A stretch of 9,147 nt of DNA from CAVPEW01 sp050247895 (GTDB lineage Bacteria > Actinomycetota > Acidimicrobiia > Acidimicrobiales > VFJN01), in the NCBI GenBank assembly GCA_050247895.1, contig JBFWTJ010000155.1, positions 1 to 9,147 of the forward strand. The letters run 5' to 3'. Positions 5,419-9,147 of the stretch are shown piece after piece. The notes below the pieces were generated by a model. The model was given only the letters and a program-made list of their open reading frames with translations, had not been told where the DNA came from and did not search any database. A program made the position numbers and the translations under genes. How positions within the stretch are numbered: position 1 is the stretch's first letter; each line of letters opens with the position of its first letter.

Positions 5419-6740
5419 TGGCCGCCGACCGGTTCGTCGTCCTGGGCTGGGCACCCGCTCGGGCCGACTGGTTCCGTGACGTGGCCCGCTGGGCGGCATC
5501 GGCGGCGATCCCCGTCGAGTTCGTCAAGACGGTGTCGGTGGAGGAGGTCCGGGTGCGCCTGCGCTCGGGCCGCGCCTTCTCGGCGCTGCTGTGCGACGGC
5601 TCGGGTCCGATCGACCGGGACCTGGTCGGCCTGGCCGGCGAAGCGGGCTGTGCGGTCGTCGTGGTCCAGGGCGACGGCGCCCGCCCACGCGACGGCCTCG
5701 ATGTCGCCGGAACCCTGGTCGCGGGCTTCGGGCGCGAGGAGCTGGTGGCGATGCTCGCCGCGGTGGCCCGCCCGGTGGGACGGGTCGAGGACGCCGATCC
5801 CCTCGACGTGAGGCCCGGCCAGGACGCGCCCACCACCACGGGAGGCCTCGTGGCCGTCACCGGGCCGCCGGGAGGCGGGCGCTCGACGGTCGCCATGGCA
5901 CTCGCCCAGGGCCTGGGCCAGGACCCGCGCCACGCCGACCGCACCTGCCTGGCCGACCTGAGCCTCGACGCCGACCAGGGCATGCTCCACGACGCGCCCG
6001 ACGTGGTGCCGGGACTGCTCGAGCTGGTCGACGCCCACCGGATCGGGATCCCCGGCTCGGGCGAGGTCCGGGCCCTGACCTGGGCGGTCGACGGCCGCGG
6101 CTACCGCGTGCTGCTCGGTCTCCGCCGCCACCGGGACTGGACGGCGCTGCGACCCCGGGCCCTGCGTGCCGCCCTCGACGGGCTGCGCCGGTCGTTCGGG
6201 ACCGTCGTCGTGGACTGCGACGCCGACGTCGAGGGCGAGGACGAGACCGGCTCGCGCGACGTCGAGGAGCGCAACGTCCTGGCCCGCACCGTCCTGCCGG
6301 CCGCGGACCTCGTCGTGGTCGTCGGCACACCGGCCCTCACCGGCATCCGCCACCTGATGCGGGTGATCGACGACCTGCGGGGGGTCGGCGTGGACCCGGC
6401 CCGCGTCCTGCCGCTGATCAACCACGCGCCCCGCAACCCGCGCCGGCGGGCCGAGATCGCGGCGGCGGTGGTCGAGCTCGGCGGAGGTCGCCGGTCGACG
6501 GGCCTGCCCTCCCCCGCCTTCGTGGCCGGGAACCGGCGGGTGGAGGCTGCGCTGCGGGCCCGGATGCCGCTCCCCGGCGCCGTGGTGACCTCGGCCGCCA
6601 CGGCGGTCCTGGGGATCCTCGGGGCCGACCCGGCACCATCCGCCCTGCCCGAGCCGGCCCCGCTGCGGCACGCCGATGCACCCGTGCCCATCCGACCGGG
6701 CTCGCTGGGCAGCTGGGTCGACGAGGAGGCGCTGCCGTGA
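5418..6740 (+). CDS. tadZ: TadZ/CpaE-like pilus localisation ATPase with an altered P-loop
   Basis: TadZ/CpaE proteins are MinD/ParA-like and place the Tad pilus machine at the cell pole. The 440-aa product has an N-terminal receiver-like alpha/beta domain (about 1-120, with FSALLCDGSG at 54-63) and a MinD-type domain (about 140-405). The P-loop region reads TGPPGGGRST (148-157): compared with KGGxGK[ST], the signature lysine is proline and the P-loop lysine is arginine (R155). The switch segment LADLSLDADQGML (178-190) and the Walker B strand GTVVVDCDAD (261-270) are retained. Some known TadZ proteins also have atypical Walker A motifs, so it may bind nucleotide weakly or not hydrolyse it; this is inference. 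The C-terminal tail (about 404-440) is proline-rich and ends acidic. The ATG at 5418 shares its A with the cpaB stop. The final codons carry the AGGAGG for tadA. The assignment rests on domain form and operon position. Confidence 0.88.
   Translation: MAADRFVVLGWAPARADWFRDVARWAASAAIPVEFVKTVSVEEVRVRLRSGRAFSALLCDGSGPIDRDLVGLAGEAGCAVVVVQGDGARPRDGLDVAGTLVAGFGREELVAMLAAVARPVGRVEDADPLDVRPGQDAPTTTGGLVAVTGPPGGGRSTVAMALAQGLGQDPRHADRTCLADLSLDADQGMLHDAPDVVPGLLELVDAHRIGIPGSGEVRALTWAVDGRGYRVLLGLRRHRDWTALRPRALRAALDGLRRSFGTVVVDCDADVEGEDETGSRDVEERNVLARTVLPAADLVVVVGTPALTGIRHLMRVIDDLRGVGVDPARVLPLINHAPRNPRRRAEIAAAVVELGGGRRSTGLPSPAFVAGNRRVEAALRARMPLPGAVVTSAATAVLGILGADPAPSALPEPAPLRHADAPVPIRPGSLGSWVDEEALP
6724..6729 (+). 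promoter_or_regulatory. Strong ribosome binding site for tadA inside tadZ
   Basis: A full AGGAGG lies seven bases before the tadA GTG at 6737, within the codons for the acidic end of TadZ. It fixes the tadA start and allows both coupled and independent loading of ribosomes. Confidence 0.75.
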
Positions 6741-8029
6741 CGAGCTCCCCCCAGGAGGCCATCGAGGCCGCCGTGCGCCAGCGGGCCAAGGACATCTCCC
6801 TGCAGATGGGCTCCGACGAAGGGCTGCCCAAGCTGCGGGCCCTCATCGAGGACGAGGCGGCGCGCTGGTCGCTCGACTTCCGCCGTGGCCGCCACGAGCA
6901 CGACCTGGCGAGCCCCGAGGTCGTCGTCGAGCGGGCGTTCCGCAACCTCGCCGGCTACGGGCCCCTGACCGACCTGCTCGGCGACGACGACGTCTGGGAG
7001 GTGATGGTCAACGCCCCCGACCAGATCTTCGTGCGGAGGCACTCGGCCGGCTCGGGCTACCACGACGAGTCGTTCCACGACGACGAGCACGTCATCCGGA
7101 CCCTGACCAAGATCCTGGACGACTCGTCGACCTCGCACCGCAACCTCGATCCCACCCAGGGCCTCCAGGACGCCCAGCTCGACGACGGGTCGCGGCTCCA
7201 CATCGTGCACGGCGACCTGAGCCGGGGCGGCCACGTGATGGTCAACATCCGGCGGTTCACCGGCGTCCCCTTCCGCAGCCTGGCCGAGCTGGTCGAGCGC
7301 GACATGCTCACCGCCGAGGCCGCCCGGTTCCTGGTGTCCTGCGTGCGATCCCGGCTGTCCATCCTGGTGGCCGGCTCGCCCGGGTCGGGCAAGACGACCT
7401 TGCTGTCCTGTTGCACCGCCGAGCTCGATCCGGCGCTGCGCGTCGTGGTGGCCGAGGAGGTGTTCGAGGCCGACATCCCCCTGCCGAACGTGGCCAGCAT
7501 GCAGACCCGCGACGCCCGACCCGAGCGACCCGCGGTGGACCTACGGCGTCTGGTGGCCGGGTTCCTGCGCATGGCACCCGACGTCGCCATCGTGGGCGAG
7601 GTCCGCGACCGCGAGGCGCTCCCGCTCCTGCTCACGCTGTCCTCGGGCGTGACCGGGTACACGACGATCCACGCGGGCTCGGCCCGGCAGGCCCTGACCC
7701 GCCTCCGCTTCATCTGCCAGCTCGCCGAGACCGCCTCACAGATCCCGATGGCGGCCCTCAACTCCCTGGTCGCCGAGAGCATCGATGTGGTGGTCCACGT
7801 TGCCCGCGGCTCCCAGGGCCCGCGGGTGACCGAGGTCCTGGCGGTCGAGGACGCGGCCGGAGGGGCCGATGCCACGCACTTCACCACCACCTCGGTCTTC
7901 GACCGTCGCGGCCGGGACGGCGCGTTGACCTGGACGGGTCAGGTGCCCAGCCGCGCGGCCGACGCCCTGGAGGCCGCGGGCCACGACGTGCGGGCACTGC
8001 TCGGCCCGGCGAGCGGGTCGCGGCGGTGA
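6737..8029 (+). CDS. tadA: Tad pilus motor ATPase TadA (CpaF, secretion ATPase)
   Basis: TadA is the hexameric cytoplasmic ATPase that drives Flp pilus assembly, of the VirB11/GspE secretion family. The 430-aa product has an N-terminal helical domain (about 1-75), the PAS-like region with the family's YGPLTDLLGDDDVWEVMVNAPDQIFV (74-99), and a RecA-like core. Walker A is GSPGSGKT (213-220), Walker B AIVGEVRD (284-291) with E288, and the His box GYTTIHA (307-313) has H312. The acidic box normally read as ED in CpaF proteins is VAEEVFE here (238-244), a conservative ED to EE change. The tail after 360 is longer and more variable than usual, carrying a beta-rich VFDRRGRDGALTWTG segment (388-402). 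GTG start with AGGAGG seven bases upstream, overlapping the tadZ stop as GTGA. All catalytic landmarks are present, so it should be active. Confidence 0.95.
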   Translation: MTSSPQEAIEAAVRQRAKDISLQMGSDEGLPKLRALIEDEAARWSLDFRRGRHEHDLASPEVVVERAFRNLAGYGPLTDLLGDDDVWEVMVNAPDQIFVRRHSAGSGYHDESFHDDEHVIRTLTKILDDSSTSHRNLDPTQGLQDAQLDDGSRLHIVHGDLSRGGHVMVNIRRFTGVPFRSLAELVERDMLTAEAARFLVSCVRSRLSILVAGSPGSGKTTLLSCCTAELDPALRVVVAEEVFEADIPLPNVASMQTRDARPERPAVDLRRLVAGFLRMAPDVAIVGEVRDREALPLLLTLSSGVTGYTTIHAGSARQALTRLRFICQLAETASQIPMAALNSLVAESIDVVVHVARGSQGPRVTEVLAVEDAAGGADATHFTTTSVFDRRGRDGALTWTGQVPSRAADALEAAGHDVRALLGPASGSRR

Positions 8030-8904
8030 CCGCCCTGGCCGTGGCCGTCGTCGCCGCCTACGGCGCGTTCCTCACCTACACGGCGTTGGCCCTGGGTTGG
8101 ACCGGCCTCCAACCAGGCCCTTCGCGCGGGCCGAGTCGTGGTCGACGGCGCCCGCAGGACCTCCTGGTCGGGGTGCTCGGTGGCCCGCCCTCCCGACAGC
8201 TCGTCGGCTCCATGGCCGGGCTTGCCCTTGCCGCTGCCGTCGCGTCGTACGCCCTCTTCGGCGGGCTGGCGCCCTCGGCGCTCATCGCCGCCTTCGCCGC
8301 GTGGTCCCCGGTCGCCGGCCGGCGGGTCCACGCCGCGGCGGTCCGGACCGCGGCGATGGCAGCCTGGCCGCGGATGCTCGAGGAGTTGCGGATCCTCACC
8401 GCGGCGGCGGGCCGGTCGATCCCCCAGGCCCTGTTCGACGTGGGGCGCCGGGCTCCCACCGAGCTCCAGCCGGCCTTCGAGGAGGCACATCGGGAGTGGC
8501 TGCTGACGACCGACTTCGAGCGCTCGCTGAGCGTGTTGAAGGCCCGGCTGGCCGATCCCACCGCCGACGCGGCGTGCGAGACGCTCCTGGTCGCGCACCA
8601 GATCGGCGGGACCGACGTCGACCGTCGCCTGGAGGCGCTGATCGCCGACCGCTGGGAGGACGCCCAGGGCCGCAAGGACGCTCGGGCCAAGCAGTCGGGT
8701 GCCCGGTTCGCCCGTCGCTTCGTGCTGGTCGTGCCCCTGGGCATGGCCGCCGCCGGCCTGTCGGTCGGGACCGGTCGCGCCGCCTACCAGACGCCGCTGG
8801 GCCAGCTCCTGGTCGTGGTCGCGGTGGCCTGCGTCCTGGCCTGCTGGTCCTGGGCCGGGCGGATCATGCGGCTCCCGGCCGAGGAGCGCGTGTTCGGTGG
8901 GTAG
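8026..8904 (+). CDS. tadB: Tad pilus platform protein TadB (T2SS F family)
   Basis: TadB is one of two inner-membrane platform proteins on which the TadA motor acts. The 292-aa product has hydrophobic segments near 3-24, 62-97 (one or two helices), 231-248 and 258-279. Between the second and third lies a cytoplasmic helical T2SSF domain (about 115-230) with PRMLEELRILTAAAGRSIPQAL (115-136) and the family-typical LLVAHQIGGTDVDRRLEAL (187-205). A short Arg/Pro-rich loop (30-43) follows the first helix. Length is normal for TadB. The GTG start overlaps the tadA stop as GTGA; no good ribosome binding site is present, so it depends on coupling to tadA. Order tadA-tadB-tadC is the standard one. Confidence 0.92.
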   Translation: MTALAVAVVAAYGAFLTYTALALGWTGLQPGPSRGPSRGRRRPQDLLVGVLGGPPSRQLVGSMAGLALAAAVASYALFGGLAPSALIAAFAAWSPVAGRRVHAAAVRTAAMAAWPRMLEELRILTAAAGRSIPQALFDVGRRAPTELQPAFEEAHREWLLTTDFERSLSVLKARLADPTADAACETLLVAHQIGGTDVDRRLEALIADRWEDAQGRKDARAKQSGARFARRFVLVVPLGMAAAGLSVGTGRAAYQTPLGQLLVVVAVACVLACWSWAGRIMRLPAEERVFGG

Positions 8905-9147
8905 CCCGCCTCGTCTCCTGGCCGTGGCCGTGATGATGGGCTGGCTGGGACTGACCCTCGTGCTGGCCGAGATCCCGTGGTTCGCCCGGCGCCCGCTGGC
9001 CGAGCGCCTGCGGTCCCACGTGCCGAACCCCTCCCCGGATGTGCGGCGCGACGGGCGGTCGGCGAGCTCGGTGCGCGAGCTGGTCGGTCCGCTGGCGCGC
9101 CGCGTCGGCGAGCGGGCGTCGAAGGCCCTGGGCGTCGGCGACGAGCT
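8897..9147 (+). CDS. tadC: Tad pilus platform protein TadC, N-terminal part (cut by window edge)
   Basis: Only the first 83 codons are visible. The GTG at 8897-8899 lies inside the end of tadB (8-base overlap), with GAGGAG (8881-8886) ten bases upstream. The start is followed by one hydrophobic helix (about 7-28, LLAVAVMMGWLGLTLVLAEI), an Arg/Pro-rich linker (32-55), and then SSVRELVGPLARRVGERASKALGVG, which is typical of the stretch entering the T2SSF domain of TadC proteins. No T2SSF core is in view yet. The identification leans on its position directly after tadB and on that entering stretch; a second TadB-like paralogue cannot be excluded but TadC is much more likely. Confidence 0.85.
   Translation, partial: MGSPPRLLAVAVMMGWLGLTLVLAEIPWFARRPLAERLRSHVPNPSPDVRRDGRSASSVRELVGPLARRVGERASKALGVGDE

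Noticed and set aside
5591..6736. Upstream extension of the tadA frame (812-aa reading)
   Set aside because: It is an Arg/Gly-rich shadow of tadZ. The strong AGGAGG and GTG at 6737 fix the true start.
6676..8025. Upstream extension of the tadB frame (742-aa reading), which would make a fusion
   Set aside because: The segment before 8026 is a shadow of tadA with no recognisable domain; TadB starts with its first membrane helix at 8026.
1..9147. tRNA, rRNA, CRISPR, riboswitch or insertion sequence
   Set aside because: I saw no cloverleaf, no regular spaced repeats, no known riboswitch core and no transposase; coding DNA fills almost all of the window.

Overview
The window is very GC-rich and densely packed with genes. 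Third codon positions are almost always G or C, GTG and TTG starts are common, and two genes appear to have actinobacterial-style leaderless promoters. Gene content (phoH-ybeY-hemolysin-era cluster plus a Tad/Flp pilus operon with no outer-membrane secretin gene in view) and protein style suggest a high-GC actinobacterium, probably of the class Acidimicrobiia. That placement is inference from gene style, not from a search.

Left part (1-3577, minus strand): a conserved RNA-metabolism cluster read right to left: phoH-like ATPase, ybeY rRNA endonuclease, a CNNM/CBS/CorC_HlyC membrane protein and era GTPase (cut by the window edge). Each junction is a 4-base stop/start overlap (GTGA, ATGA, TTGA), so the four genes almost certainly form one translationally coupled operon serving ribosome maturation and quality control, with the hemolysin-like protein as a membrane passenger.

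Middle (3578-4695): a 101-bp divergent region with a perfect TGACG-GAT-CGTCA palindrome; an unrecognised 188-aa plus-strand protein that is an internal duplication of a helix plus small beta-barrel-like unit; and, convergent with it across a 6-bp gap, a 77-aa minus-strand excisionase-type helix-turn-helix protein. Both small genes have a TANNNT box followed by the identical six bases CCGGCC and then the start codon, the layout of leaderless transcripts. A 210-bp divergent region then separates the regulator from the pilus operon; it carries two dyads, a direct repeat, a -35/-10 pair and a strong ribosome binding site.

Right part (4696-9147, plus strand): a Tad/Flp pilus (type IVc) operon, cpaB-tadZ-tadA-tadB-tadC, every junction overlapping and tadC cut by the edge. 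CpaB is a membrane-anchored SAF-domain protein, TadZ a MinD-like localisation ATPase whose P-loop has lost both signature lysines, TadA the pilus motor ATPase, and TadB/TadC the inner-membrane platform. Pilin, prepilin peptidase and TadE-type genes are not in view and would be expected to the right.

I see no CRISPR, tRNA, rRNA, insertion sequence or prophage signal. The most promising undescribed elements are the duplicated-barrel protein, the divergent HTH regulator with its dyads, and the lysine-less TadZ.
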